A DNA stretch of 64,000 nucleotides from Microbacterium sp. SORGH_AS_1204 (GTDB taxonomy: Bacteria > Actinomycetota > Actinomycetes > Actinomycetales > Microbacteriaceae), in assembly GCF_030818935.1 (NCBI RefSeq), contig NZ_JAUTBD010000001.1, forward strand, positions 62,001 through 126,000. The letters run 5' to 3'. The number at the start of each line of letters is the position of its first letter. Position 1 is the first letter of the stretch. The notes below the pieces were generated by a model. The model worked only from the letters and a program-made list of their open reading frames with translations, was not told the DNA's origin and did no database searches. Both the position numbers and the translations under genes were made by a program. Positions 1 through 11,407 of this stretch are shown here, piece by piece.

Positions 1-761
1 TCTTCGCGGTGCTGCGGCCGGCGCGCTACATCGACGAGAGCGAGACGGTCGAATTCGGCGAGCTGCACGTCTTCATCGGTGCCGATTACGTCGTGACCGT
101 GCGCCACGCCGAAGTGCCCGACCTCTCGCGCGTGCGCCGCCGCCTCGAGAAGAACCCCGACCTGCTCGCGCGCGGACCCGAGGCCGTGCTGTACGCGATC
201 CTCGACGAGGTCGTCGACCAGTACGACCCGGTCGCACGGGGGCTGCGCAACGACGTCGACGAGATCGAGGACCAGCTGTTCGGCACCGGCGGCGCCGAGC
301 TCACGCAGCGCATCTACGAGCTCGCCCGCGAGGTCATCCACTTCCAACGTGCCGCCGAGCCGCTGCGCGGCATGCTCGAGGGTCTGCTGCGCGGAGCCGA
401 CAAGTACGGCGTCGACCTCGAGCTGCAGCGCTCGCTCCGCGACGTGCTCGACCACGTGCTGCGTCAGTGCGAGAAGCTCTCGGCATTGCGCGCCATCCTC
501 GACAACGCTCTGACCGTCAACGCCACTCTCGTCACGCAACGTCAGACCGAGACGTCGCTGCAGCAGAACGAGCAGGTGAAGAAGATCTCGGGGTGGGCCG
601 CGATCCTGTTCGGCCCGTCGCTCATCGGGGCCATCTACGGCATGAACTTCGAGAACATGCCCGAATTGACGTGGCAGTACGGCTACCCGATGGCACTCGT
701 GCTGATGGTCGCGGTGTCGGCGGGTCTGTGGGTGACGTTCAAGTGGAAGAAGTGGCTCTGA
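1..761 (+). CDS. corA: CorA-type Mg2+/Co2+ transporter, C-terminal part (5' end outside window)
   Basis: Inner-membrane divalent-cation channel. The reading frame is open from the window edge, so the N-terminus is missing; about 250 residues remain. They show the end of the cytoplasmic alpha/beta domain, a long helical stalk, then two closing membrane segments. The family signature GMN lies in YGMNFENMPE just after the first membrane segment, and the protein ends with a basic tail (KWKKWL), as CorA proteins do. CorA works as a homopentamer, with the GMN loop as selectivity filter. The next gene is on the same strand, but nothing suggests a functional link. Family assignment is firm; the ion specificity is inherited from the family. 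Confidence 0.9.
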   Translation, partial: FAVLRPARYIDESETVEFGELHVFIGADYVVTVRHAEVPDLSRVRRRLEKNPDLLARGPEAVLYAILDEVVDQYDPVARGLRNDVDEIEDQLFGTGGAELTQRIYELAREVIHFQRAAEPLRGMLEGLLRGADKYGVDLELQRSLRDVLDHVLRQCEKLSALRAILDNALTVNATLVTQRQTETSLQQNEQVKKISGWAAILFGPSLIGAIYGMNFENMPELTWQYGYPMALVLMVAVSAGLWVTFKWKKWL

Positions 762-810
762 GCCATGGCATCCGGATGCCGCCGATCTCGGCGCGCTTGC
801 TGGACAGGCG

Positions 811-2337
811 GTGCGCGAAACGAATGATGGGTACGTGAACGACTCCACTCCGCGCTCGGGCGACCCCGCCGAGCCGATCCACACCTCGACCGTGCAGCTC
901 GAGGACAGCGGCTACCACAAGGGCCTGTCGTCGCGTCAGGTGCAGATGATCGCCATCGGCGGCGCGATCGGAACGGGACTGTTCCTCGGCGCCGGCGGCC
1001 GTCTCGCCCAGGCGGGTCCGGCGATCGTCATCTCGTACGCCGTGTGCGGCGTCTTCGCGTTCTTCATCCTTCGCGCGCTCGGCGAGCTCGTGCTGCACCG
1101 CCCGAGCTCGGGGTCGTTCGTGTCGTACGCGCGCGAGTTCTTCGGCGAGAAGGCCGCGTTCGTCTCGGGCTGGTTCTACTGGATCAACTGGGCGATGACG
1201 ACGATCGTCGACATCACCGCCGCCGCCGTCTACATGAACTTCTTCGGCAAGTACGTGCCTTGGATCGGCGCCGTGCCGCAGTGGGCGTGGGCGCTCATCG
1301 CCCTCATCGTCGTACTGGCGGTCAACCTCGTCTCCGTGAAGGTGTTCGGCGAGCTGGAGTTCTGGTTCGCGCTCATCAAGGTCGCCGCCCTGGTGGCGTT
1401 CCTACTGGTCGGCATCTACTTCGTGGTGTTCGGCACCCCCAACGGCTCGCCCGTCGGCTTCTCGCTCATCGCCGACAACGGCGGGTTCCTCCCCAACGGC
1501 ATCCTGCCCGCCATTCTGCTCATGCAGGGCGTCGTCTTCGCCTACGCCTCGATCGAGCTGATCGGTACCGCCGCCGGTGAGACGAAAGACCCCGAGAAGG
1601 TCATGCCCCGCGCCATCAACTCGGTGGTGATACGCGTGGCGGTGTTCTACGTCGGCTCGGTGCTGCTGCTCTCGCTCCTGCTGCCGTTCACGGCGTACTC
1701 GGCCGGGCAGAGCCCGTTCGTGACCTTCTTCGCCTCGATCGGGGTGCCGGGCGTCGACGTGATCATGAACATGGTCGTGCTCACCGCGGCGCTGTCGTCG
1801 CTGAACGCAGGTCTCTACTCGACCGGGCGCATCCTGCGCTCGATGGCGATCGCGGGCTCCGCGCCGCAGTTCGCGGCCCGCATGAACAAGGCCGGCGTGC
1901 CCTACGGCGGCATCGCGATCACCGCGGTCGTGGCGCTGCTGGGCGTGGTGCTGAACTTCTTCGTGCCCGCCGAGGCGTTCGAGACGGTTCTCAGCGTCGC
2001 GTCGGTCGGCATCATCTCGACGTGGGCGACCATCATCATCTGCCAGATGCGTCTGAAGCAGCTCGCCGACCGCGGGCTGCTGGTGCGGCCGTCGTTCCGT
2101 CTGTTCGGTGCTCCGTACACGAACTGGGTGACGCTGGTGTTCCTCGCGGGTGTGCTCGTGCTGGTCTTCGTCGACTCACCGGCCACGCTCGTGGCCACGG
2201 TCATCGCCGTGGTCGGCATCGTCATCGGCTGGTACGCCTGCCGCAAGCGCATCGCGGAACTGGCCGCCGAGCGCGAGGGCTTCACGGGAACGCACCCGGT
2301 GGTTCCGAGCCCGTTCCCGAAGGCACCCGAGGACTGA
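811..2337 (+). CDS. APC-family amino acid permease
   Basis: Cytoplasmic-membrane amino acid:proton symporter of the AAT branch (LysP, GabP, AnsP relatives), 508 aa with about 12 membrane helices. The N-terminal signature GLSSRQVQMIAIGGAIGTGL, followed by LFLGAGGRL, is the unwound first helix that binds the substrate amino group, and GELVLHRPSSGSFVSYAREF is the usual family sequence of the following loop and helix. A second GTG at 835 is an alternative start; neither has a strong ribosome binding site. The C-terminal tail is short and charged. The amino acid transported cannot be read from the sequence. Confidence 0.9.
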   Translation: MRETNDGYVNDSTPRSGDPAEPIHTSTVQLEDSGYHKGLSSRQVQMIAIGGAIGTGLFLGAGGRLAQAGPAIVISYAVCGVFAFFILRALGELVLHRPSSGSFVSYAREFFGEKAAFVSGWFYWINWAMTTIVDITAAAVYMNFFGKYVPWIGAVPQWAWALIALIVVLAVNLVSVKVFGELEFWFALIKVAALVAFLLVGIYFVVFGTPNGSPVGFSLIADNGGFLPNGILPAILLMQGVVFAYASIELIGTAAGETKDPEKVMPRAINSVVIRVAVFYVGSVLLLSLLLPFTAYSAGQSPFVTFFASIGVPGVDVIMNMVVLTAALSSLNAGLYSTGRILRSMAIAGSAPQFAARMNKAGVPYGGIAITAVVALLGVVLNFFVPAEAFETVLSVASVGIISTWATIIICQMRLKQLADRGLLVRPSFRLFGAPYTNWVTLVFLAGVLVLVFVDSPATLVATVIAVVGIVIGWYACRKRIAELAAEREGFTGTHPVVPSPFPKAPED

Positions 2338-2395
2338 GCGTCTTCGCCCGGGTGACCGCTGCGCCGGTGGTCTTCGCCGGTTCGGGGCGGGTGTC

Positions 2396-2430
2396 GCCGA
2401 TCGGGGCGTGATCCTTCCGCCCCGATTGGC
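2396..2430. terminator. Hairpin between convergent permease and pobA
   Basis: The arms GCCGATCGGGGCG (2396-2408) and CGCCCCGATTGGC (2418-2430) pair with one internal mismatch around a 9-nt loop. The hairpin lies between two convergent genes, so it could stop transcription from either side, although there is no T-run. The right arm runs into the tandem repeat that follows. Confidence 0.5.
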
Positions 2431-2566
2431 CGATTCCGCCCCGAGTCGGCGTGGCCGTGACGGGTCGCGGCCGAGCCGATTCCGCCCCGAGCCGGCGTGG
2501 CCGTGACGGGTCGCGGCCGGGCCGATTCCGCCCCGAACCGGCGTGGCCGTGACGGGTCGCGGCCGG
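2429..2566. repeat. 46-bp tandem repeat, 3 copies, ending at the pobA stop
   Basis: Three near-identical 46-bp units start at 2429, 2475 and 2521. Each opens with GCCGATTCCGCCCCGA and continues with a GGCGTGGCCGTGACGGG segment. The array ends one base before the stop codon of pobA. The opening module recurs in another array at 52.84 kb. No function is evident; it could contribute secondary structure at the 3' end of the pobA message. Confidence 0.85.
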
Positions 2567-2567
2567 G

Positions 2568-3749
2568 TCAGGCGTCGAGCGGCCAGCCGCAGTACGCCTC
2601 GGCGAGCAAGGCCCGTCCGTGCGCGGACTCCACGACGGTGCGCAGCTCGCCGAGCTGACGCCGACGGTCGAAGTCGGTGGCATCCGGAGCCACGTGCAGC
2701 ATGCTCGTCATCCACCACGAGAAGTGCTGGGCCTTCCAGATGCGGCGGCTGGCGGTCTCGGGGTACGCATCGAGCAGACGCTCGTCGCCCTCGAGCAGCA
2801 GGGTGCGCAGCGCCTCGGCGAGCAGGCGCACGTCGGCGATCGCCAGGTTCATGCCCTTCGCGCCGGTCGGCGGCACGGTGTGCGCGGCGTCGCCGACGAG
2901 AGCCACGCGGCCGCGGCGCAGCTCGTGCGCGACGAAGCTGCGGAAGCGCAGCACGTCGCGCTGGAAGATCGGGCCCTCTTTCAGCGTGGTGCCCGGGACG
3001 CGTTTCTGCAGCTCGTCCCACAGCTGCGCCTCCGAGTACGCGGCGGTGTCGGTGTCGGGGTCGCACTGGAAGTACATTCGCTGGACGGTGTCGGACCGCT
3101 GACTGACGAGAGCGAAGCCGTCGGGGGAGTTGCTGTAGATGAGCTCGTCGCTGCTCGGCGGCGCTTCGCAGAGGATGCCGAACCAGGCGAACGGGTACTC
3201 GCGGAAGTATCCGCCGGTCATCGACCCCGTGACCGCCGCGCGGGCGATGCTGCGCGAACCGTCGGAGCCGACAACGAAGTCCGCCTCGATGACGAACCGC
3301 TCACCGTCGGCGTCGCGCGCGATCACCCGGGGGCGGGCGCTGTCGGCGTCTTCGACCGCCTCCGCCGTCACTCCGAAGCGGAGGTCTTGTCCCGCGGCGA
3401 GGCGCGCGGAGATGAGGTCTTTGAGCACCTCGTGCTGCGGGTACAGCCAGACCGCACGACCGACGGTATCGGCGAAGTCGACGCGGTGCCCCTCGCCCTC
3501 GAAGCGCAGTTCGATGCCGTCGTGGCGGTGGCCGACGGTGCGGGCGCGCGAGGCCGGGCCGATCGTGTCGAGCAGTTCGACGGTGCCCTGCTCCAGGATG
3601 CCGGCGCGGATCGTGCTCTCGATCTCGTCGCGCGAGCGCTGGTCGACGATGATCGACTCGATGCCGGACTGCGCGAGCAGGTGCGAGAGCAGGAGGCCTG
3701 CGGGGCCGGCGCCGACGATGGCGACGCGGGTGCGGGCGGTGATGGTCAT
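2568..3749 (-). CDS. pobA: 4-hydroxybenzoate 3-monooxygenase (PobA)
   Basis: Cytoplasmic FAD enzyme that hydroxylates 4-hydroxybenzoate to protocatechuate with NAD(P)H and O2. At 393 aa it matches the usual family length (about 394). The N-terminus has the FAD dinucleotide motif GAGPAG with VIVDQRS-type continuation (IIVDQRSRDEIESTIRAG), typical of PobA. The second FAD motif is GDAAHTVPPTGAKGMNLA in the C-terminal third. The ATG at 3749 puts GAGPAG close to the N-terminus. The product feeds pcaHG at 36 kb in this window. The upstream region carries a motif like the one between the IclR gene and pcaH (3814-3826). The assignment is strong. Confidence 0.95.
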   Translation of the reverse strand: MTITARTRVAIVGAGPAGLLLSHLLAQSGIESIIVDQRSRDEIESTIRAGILEQGTVELLDTIGPASRARTVGHRHDGIELRFEGEGHRVDFADTVGRAVWLYPQHEVLKDLISARLAAGQDLRFGVTAEAVEDADSARPRVIARDADGERFVIEADFVVGSDGSRSIARAAVTGSMTGGYFREYPFAWFGILCEAPPSSDELIYSNSPDGFALVSQRSDTVQRMYFQCDPDTDTAAYSEAQLWDELQKRVPGTTLKEGPIFQRDVLRFRSFVAHELRRGRVALVGDAAHTVPPTGAKGMNLAIADVRLLAEALRTLLLEGDERLLDAYPETASRRIWKAQHFSWWMTSMLHVAPDATDFDRRRQLGELRTVVESAHGRALLAEAYCGWPLDA

Positions 3750-3813
3750 GAGGCGTCTCCTTCGACGGTGGCTGTGATCGATGGTGCCCGCGACCCTGAC
3801 GATGCACGGTGGG

Positions 3814-3826
3814 ATTCCCATTGAAT
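3814..3826. promoter_or_regulatory. Putative IclR-type operator upstream of pobA
   Basis: ATTCCCATTGAAT is a small inverted repeat (ATTC/GAAT) 65 bp upstream of the pobA start. Its first eleven bases match the left half of the larger palindrome at 35837-35859 between the IclR gene and pcaH, allowing one C/G difference. The match suggests that one regulator serves both loci; this is inference from two sites only. Confidence 0.4.
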
Positions 3827-3905
3827 GAGGATGCGGTTCGCTTGTCGGGGTGGTCGGGGTCGGCGCGACCGGTGCACATCCCGGCCCTCGTGGCTTCCCC
3901 TTCGC

Positions 3906-3933
3906 TTGACAACCGCGCGCCGAGGTGTATCGT
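3906..3933 (+). promoter_or_regulatory. bglF: Candidate promoter of the bgl operon
   Basis: A perfect -35 hexamer TTGACA (3906-3911) and a -10-like TATCGT (3928-3933) are 16 bp apart. They sit about 30 bp upstream of the RAT/terminator leader, where a promoter for an antitermination-controlled transcript would be expected. Confidence 0.6.
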
Positions 3934-3962
3934 GACCTCAGCATCTTCGTGATGCGAGCACT

Positions 3963-3997
3963 GGTATGTAACTCGTTTCGAGCGAGGCAAGGCCTGA
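3963..3997 (+). promoter_or_regulatory. RAT: RNA target of the BglG/LicT antiterminator
   Basis: The leader contains GGTATGTAACTCG, then CGAGGCAAGGCC, which matches the ribonucleic antiterminator layout (GG..TGTNACT... stem ...GGCAA..CC) of BglG/SacY/LicT targets. Its 3' half overlaps the 5' arm of the terminator just downstream, so the two folds exclude each other. The encoded BglG protein (7553-8404) is the expected ligand. Confidence 0.85.
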
Positions 3998-4037
3998 GCT
4001 TCGACCAACACCCTTGGTCAGAGTTCGGGCCTTTTTT
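3989..4037 (+). terminator. Leader terminator of the bgl operon (antitermination-controlled)
   Basis: AAGGCC (3989-3994) pairs with GGCCTT before a run of six T (4032-4037). An inner stem GACCAA/TTGGTC extends the hairpin. It lies 49 bp before bglF and overlaps the RAT. In the absence of sugar the hairpin should stop transcription; active BglG should hold the RAT and allow read-through. Confidence 0.85.
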
Positions 4038-4085
4038 GTTGCCTTTTTTCCGCGAGTTCGATGACGAACGACAAGGAGTACGGTC

Positions 4086-7471
<3,386 letters not shown>

Positions 7472-7473
7472 CA

Positions 7474-7506
7474 ATGGGGGTGGGGTCCCACCGACCCCAC
7501 CCCCAT
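7474..7506. terminator. Strong perfect hairpin between bglA and bglG
   Basis: ATGGGGGTGGGGTC (7474-7487) and GACCCCACCCCCAT (7493-7506) are perfect complements around a 5-nt loop, starting 3 bp after the bglA stop. There is no T-run, so it is either an attenuating element that lowers bglG expression or an RNA-stabilising end for the bglFA message. Confidence 0.65.
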
Positions 7507-7552
7507 CGCGTCGCCCGCCCCGCGGCCCGCCGCGGCATCCAAGGAAGATGCA

Positions 7553-8404
7553 ATGGAGATCATCCGGGTTCTGAACAACAATGCCGCGATCGTGCGCGGT
7601 GACGACGACGTCGAGATCGTCGTCCTCGGCAAGGGCATCGCCCACGGGAGGAAGCGCGGCGAGCGTCTCGACGACACCACCGTCATCGACCAGGTCTTCC
7701 GGCCCGACTCCCGGCATCCGGTCGAGCGGATCGCCGCCTACCTGTCGGACATCCCCCTCGACGTCGTGCGATGCGCCGCCCTCGTCGCGGAGCGCGCCCA
7801 CGACCGGTTGGGGATCCGCGTGTCGCAGGCGCTCATCCTCCCCCTCGCCGACCACCTGGCATTCGCCATCGATCGGGTGCGCCAGGGCATCGAGATGGAC
7901 TACCCCCTGCGCTGGGAGGTGTCGCAGCTGTATCCCCGCGAGGTGGCGGTCGGGCGAGAGGCGGTGGACCTCGCCGCCGCGCGCCTGGGCGCCGTGCTGC
8001 CGGCCGACGAAGCGATCTCGTTCGCGCTGCACTTCGTCAACGCCGCGTTCGCGTCGGAGGGCATGGCCCCCACCATCCACATGACCGAACGCATCGGTCG
8101 GGTGCTCGAGGTGGTGTCGCAGTCGATGGGGGTGACCCTGGATGCCGAGTCGATGAACGTCGCGCGCTTCGTCACGCACCTGCGCTACCTCTTCGTGCGT
8201 CTGGACGCCGACGCGCTGTTCGACGACCCGTCCGCCGAGCTGCTCAGCGGCATCCGCGCCTCGCATCCCGCCGCCTACGCCTGCGCGCAGCGCGTGCGCT
8301 ACCTGCTCGAGATGGGCGGGGCCCGCCTCACCGAGGACGAGGTGCTCTACCTGGCGCTGCACGTCGCGCGGGTCACCACGCGCGCCGAGACCCGCGCCGA
8401 GTGA
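7553..8404 (+). CDS. bglG: BglG/LicT-family transcriptional antiterminator
   Basis: RNA-binding antiterminator, 283 aa. The N-terminal CAT domain (1-55, IIRVLNNNAAIVRGDDDVEI, VVLGKGIAHGRKRG) binds the RAT. Two PTS regulation domains follow (about 65-170 and 172-283); both carry the conserved His residues that are targets of PTS phosphorylation (ERAHDRLG, FVTHLRYLF). It is the last gene of the bgl operon, so it is autoregulated through the leader at 3963-4037. The hairpin at 7474-7506 separates it from bglA. Confidence 0.93.
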   Translation: MEIIRVLNNNAAIVRGDDDVEIVVLGKGIAHGRKRGERLDDTTVIDQVFRPDSRHPVERIAAYLSDIPLDVVRCAALVAERAHDRLGIRVSQALILPLADHLAFAIDRVRQGIEMDYPLRWEVSQLYPREVAVGREAVDLAAARLGAVLPADEAISFALHFVNAAFASEGMAPTIHMTERIGRVLEVVSQSMGVTLDAESMNVARFVTHLRYLFVRLDADALFDDPSAELLSGIRASHPAAYACAQRVRYLLEMGGARLTEDEVLYLALHVARVTTRAETRAE

Positions 8405-8431
8405 GGGGGGAGAGCGGCGCGGGCCTCGGGG

Positions 8432-8878
8432 TCAGGGGGTCGCGACGGTGACGTCGAAGCTCACGCGCTGGCCGTCGGCTCCCGAGACCCACGCCGTGGT
8501 CTTGCCCGGCTTCTGAGCGAAGAACGCCGCGTCGTCGGTCCCGTCGGATGCTTCGAACTGGACGATGCCGTCGTCGTCCGAGCCGCCCGTGCCCGGGAAG
8601 GTCCGCCCCTGGGGAGCGTCGAGAACGACGAGGAGGGCTTGGCCCGGCTCCAGCGTCACCGCCCCCGCGGCCAGCTGGCTGGGTGTGGCGATCAGCGGAG
8701 CCACGGGTGCGTCGATGACGTCGTCGTCGGGTGCGGGGACGCCGTCGATGAACGTGCTGTCGTGCGGCGCGACGGTGTTCTGCATGGCGCTGACCGCCGT
8801 CCCGCCGATGAATCCCACGCCGCCGATGAGGATCACGGCTGTGGCGGCGGTCACCGCGGTGAGAGTCTTGACGTTCAT
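8432..8878 (-). CDS. Small exported protein of unknown function
   Basis: 148 aa. The first 30 residues form one hydrophobic segment (TAVTAATAVILIGGVGFIGG) after MNVK, which works as a signal peptide or anchor. The rest is acidic, without cysteines, with a predicted beta-rich C-terminal half (LEPGQALLVVLD, KTTAWVSGADGQRVSFDV) suggestive of an immunoglobulin-like fold. GAAGG lies upstream of the ATG. It converges with bglG with only 27 bp between them. I do not recognise the family. Confidence 0.7.
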   Translation of the reverse strand: MNVKTLTAVTAATAVILIGGVGFIGGTAVSAMQNTVAPHDSTFIDGVPAPDDDVIDAPVAPLIATPSQLAAGAVTLEPGQALLVVLDAPQGRTFPGTGGSDDDGIVQFEASDGTDDAAFFAQKPGKTTAWVSGADGQRVSFDVTVATP

Positions 8879-9143
8879 GGGGGAGACCTTCCGATGAGAC
8901 CGCGGCCCGTTCCGGTGAACGGGCGATCATCGCGGCGTGCACTGTGCTCATGGCCGCGACCGTGCCGCGTCTTTCACGTTCCCCGGAATTTCTTCTCGGA
9001 CGCCTCGAGGTGACGGCCTCGGCCGACGGCGGACATCTCGACGTCGTGCACACCCGTGCGATGAATCGTTCCCGGGCGCGGACGACGTCTTCTCCGACAC
9101 GGTGCGGGCTCCACCGGACCTGACGACGCCGAGACGAGCCGGC

Positions 9144-9659
9144 TCAGTCGTGTCGCCCGGCGGACGCGTTCTCGCTCCCGGGGCCCTCCGAGATGTACTC
9201 GTCGGTGGCATCCCTCATCGCCATCAGCACGGCCGAGAACTCGGCGAGGAACGCCGGCGAGTGCGCGGCGAGCATCGCGTCGAGGCGCCGCCCGAGAGGC
9301 GCGAAGAACTCGTCGGCGAGGCGCTGGACCTCGGGTGTCGAGTGCAGTGTCACGACCCGCCGATCCGCCTGCGTGCGGCTGCGGGTCACATGGCCGACCG
9401 CTTCGAGCCGGTTCAGAAGGGTCGAGGTGGCGCCGAAGCTGAGTCCGATCTGGTCGCTCAGTCTCGCCGGCGACAGCGGCGTGCCGCGCTCTTCGGCCCC
9501 GAGGATCTCGATCATCGCCGCAGCGTCCGTGGAGTGCAATCCGGCGTATGCGGCGAAGGCCCGCGCGACCTGCGTATACGTCGCTCCGTAGGCGCGGAGT
9601 GCGTCGGTGACCGAGCGCGAACCCGGGTTCAGAGCCTGAGCGGCGTCGTCGTCACCCAT
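9144..9659 (-). CDS. MarR-family transcriptional regulator
   Basis: Winged-helix regulator, 171 aa, usually a dimer. The central part (LSPARLSDQIGLSFGATSTL, then LLNRLEAVGHVTRSRTQADRRVVTL) is the MarR DNA-binding helix and the wing with its DRR motif. It is transcribed divergently from a DHA2 drug exporter and an FAD monooxygenase, so local repression of both genes is the likely role, released by a small ligand, as for MarR/EmrR proteins. The intergenic region holds direct repeats that could be its operator. Confidence 0.88.
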   Translation of the reverse strand: MGDDDAAQALNPGSRSVTDALRAYGATYTQVARAFAAYAGLHSTDAAAMIEILGAEERGTPLSPARLSDQIGLSFGATSTLLNRLEAVGHVTRSRTQADRRVVTLHSTPEVQRLADEFFAPLGRRLDAMLAAHSPAFLAEFSAVLMAMRDATDEYISEGPGSENASAGRHD

Positions 9660-9691
9660 GAAGCCCCCGTCCCGACGTCCTGCGACCGGAC

Positions 9692-9754
9692 TTGCAGGTT
9701 ATCACTTCATCAAGTTATTCTCCCGAAGAACCATTTGATTGTGGAACTATTTGA
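9692..9754 (+). promoter_or_regulatory. Promoter and putative MarR operator before the exporter
   Basis: TTGCAG (9692-9697) and TTATTC (9715-9720) are 17 bp apart and fit a sigma-70-type promoter. Just downstream, AACCATTTGA (9729-9738) and AACTATTTGA (9745-9754) form a direct repeat with 16-bp spacing, reaching the ribosome binding site. This stretch is clearly AT-richer than its surroundings. A repressor bound there would block the exporter promoter. Confidence 0.5.
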
Positions 9755-9763
9755 GGAGAGACA

Positions 9764-11407
9764 ATGCCACGTTCCGAGAACGCGCGCCGCTGGGTCGGCT
9801 TGATCGCCGTGGCTCTGGGGGTGGCCCTGATCGTCGTGGACACGACGATCGTCAACGTCATCACCCCCTCGGTGATCGATGACCTGGGCATCGACTCGAG
9901 CCAGGCGCAGTGGATCCAGGAGTCGTACGCGATCGTCTTCGCCGCACTGCTCCTCGTCGTCGGACGCATCTCCGACCTGTGGGGGGCGAAGACGGTGTTC
10001 CTCGCCGGCGTCGTCGCCTTCGGCCTCACGAGCTTGCTCGCCGGTCTCGCGCCTACGGGCGAGATCCTGGTCCTCGCCCGCTTCCTGCAGGGCATCGGCG
10101 CCGCCGCCGTGCTGCCGACTTCGCTCGCCCTGCTCAACGCGATGTTCGTCGGCGCCGCGCGCGGCAAGGCATTCGCCGTCTGGGGCTCGACGATCGGCGC
10201 CGCCACGGCGCTCGGTCCCGTCCTGGGCGGGTGGCTCTCCGAGCACGCGTCGTGGCGCTGGGCGTTCGGCATCAACATTCCGCTGACGATCGTCATCGTC
10301 GTCATCGGGGTGCTGTTCCTCCTCCAGCCCGCCCGCTCGCGTGGCGGCGTCGACGTCATCAGCGCCGCTCTCTCGGTCAGCGGTCTCGGACTGCTCGCGT
10401 TCGGGCTCGTCGAGGGTCGTGTCTACGGCTGGCTCCTGAGCGAGAACGCCTTCGAGGTGTTCGGCTTGCGCTGGGACTCCGGCCTGTCACCCGCCTTCGT
10501 CGCGCTCGTCGCCTCGGCGCTGCTTCTCGCCTTCTTCGTGGGGAGGCAGGCACGGCTCAGCCGCCCCGGCAGCCGCCACCAGCCGCTCATGGACACGCGC
10601 CTGTTCTCGATCGCGTCCTTCCGCAACGGCAACGTGGCCACCCTGATCATCGGGCTCGGCGAATTCGGCATCATCGCCGTGCTTCCCCTCTGGCTGCAGT
10701 TCACCCTCGGCTACTCGCCCCTGCAGGCGGGCCTCGCCCTCGTCCCGATCGCGATCGGCAGCTTCGTCGCCAGCGGCATCAGCTTCCCCCTCTCGAACCG
10801 CGTCAGCGCGTTGGCCTTCGTGCGACTCGGACTGGTGCTCGAGGTGCTCGGCCTCGCCGGCCTCGGTCTCGTCGCGGCTGTCACCGACGCGTCGTGGCTG
10901 CTCATCGCGGTCGTCCTCTTCTTCTACGGCGTGGGCGTCGGCTTCGCCACCGCGCAGGTCACCAACGTCGTCCTCGCCGACGTGCCCGCAGAGGAGGGCG
11001 GCCAGAGCTCGGGCATCCAGAGCACCTTCCGCCAGCTCGGTTCGGCGCTCGGGATCGCGGCGCTCACGACCGTCTTCTTCTCGACCTTGGGCGGGGGACT
11101 GCAGAACAGGCTCGAGGCCAGCGGGTATGCCCCTTCCGACGCGAAAGGCTTCGCCGATGCCGTGACCGACAGCGCCGGCGCGGCGATCGAGCCGATCGGT
11201 CAGGTACCGGGCCTCGAGAACGTCGCCGACCTGGCCCGTCAGGCGATGACGGATGCCGTGGCCTTCGGCGCCTTCCTCGCCGCCGGGTTCTTGGTGGTCG
11301 GCGTCATCGCCACCTTCCTGATCCCCTCGCGCCCGGCGGGCGTCGAAGCAGCGCGCGACGTCGAGCGGCAGGCCTCCTCGGCGACAGCCACGACGGAGGT
11401 GGCGTGA
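9764..11407 (+). CDS. DHA2-family (EmrB/QacA) multidrug exporter
   Basis: Drug:proton antiporter of the cytoplasmic membrane, 547 aa, with about 14 helices as in the DHA2 branch. Typical elements are VVDTTIVNVITPSVIDDLGI in helix 1, the ESYAIVFAALLLVVGRISDL loop-helix and FLQGIGAAAVLPTSLALLNA (motif C region). It is divergent from a MarR gene and overlaps the next gene, an FAD monooxygenase, by one base, so both are expressed together. The substrate is unknown; the pairing with a monooxygenase suggests resistance to an aromatic or polyketide drug. Confidence 0.9.
   Translation: MPRSENARRWVGLIAVALGVALIVVDTTIVNVITPSVIDDLGIDSSQAQWIQESYAIVFAALLLVVGRISDLWGAKTVFLAGVVAFGLTSLLAGLAPTGEILVLARFLQGIGAAAVLPTSLALLNAMFVGAARGKAFAVWGSTIGAATALGPVLGGWLSEHASWRWAFGINIPLTIVIVVIGVLFLLQPARSRGGVDVISAALSVSGLGLLAFGLVEGRVYGWLLSENAFEVFGLRWDSGLSPAFVALVASALLLAFFVGRQARLSRPGSRHQPLMDTRLFSIASFRNGNVATLIIGLGEFGIIAVLPLWLQFTLGYSPLQAGLALVPIAIGSFVASGISFPLSNRVSALAFVRLGLVLEVLGLAGLGLVAAVTDASWLLIAVVLFFYGVGVGFATAQVTNVVLADVPAEEGGQSSGIQSTFRQLGSALGIAALTTVFFSTLGGGLQNRLEASGYAPSDAKGFADAVTDSAGAAIEPIGQVPGLENVADLARQAMTDAVAFGAFLAAGFLVVGVIATFLIPSRPAGVEAARDVERQASSATATTEVA

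Noticed and set aside
8879..9143. Small plus-strand gene between the exported protein and the MarR gene
   Set aside because: No ribosome binding site, composition unlike neighbours' coding frames.
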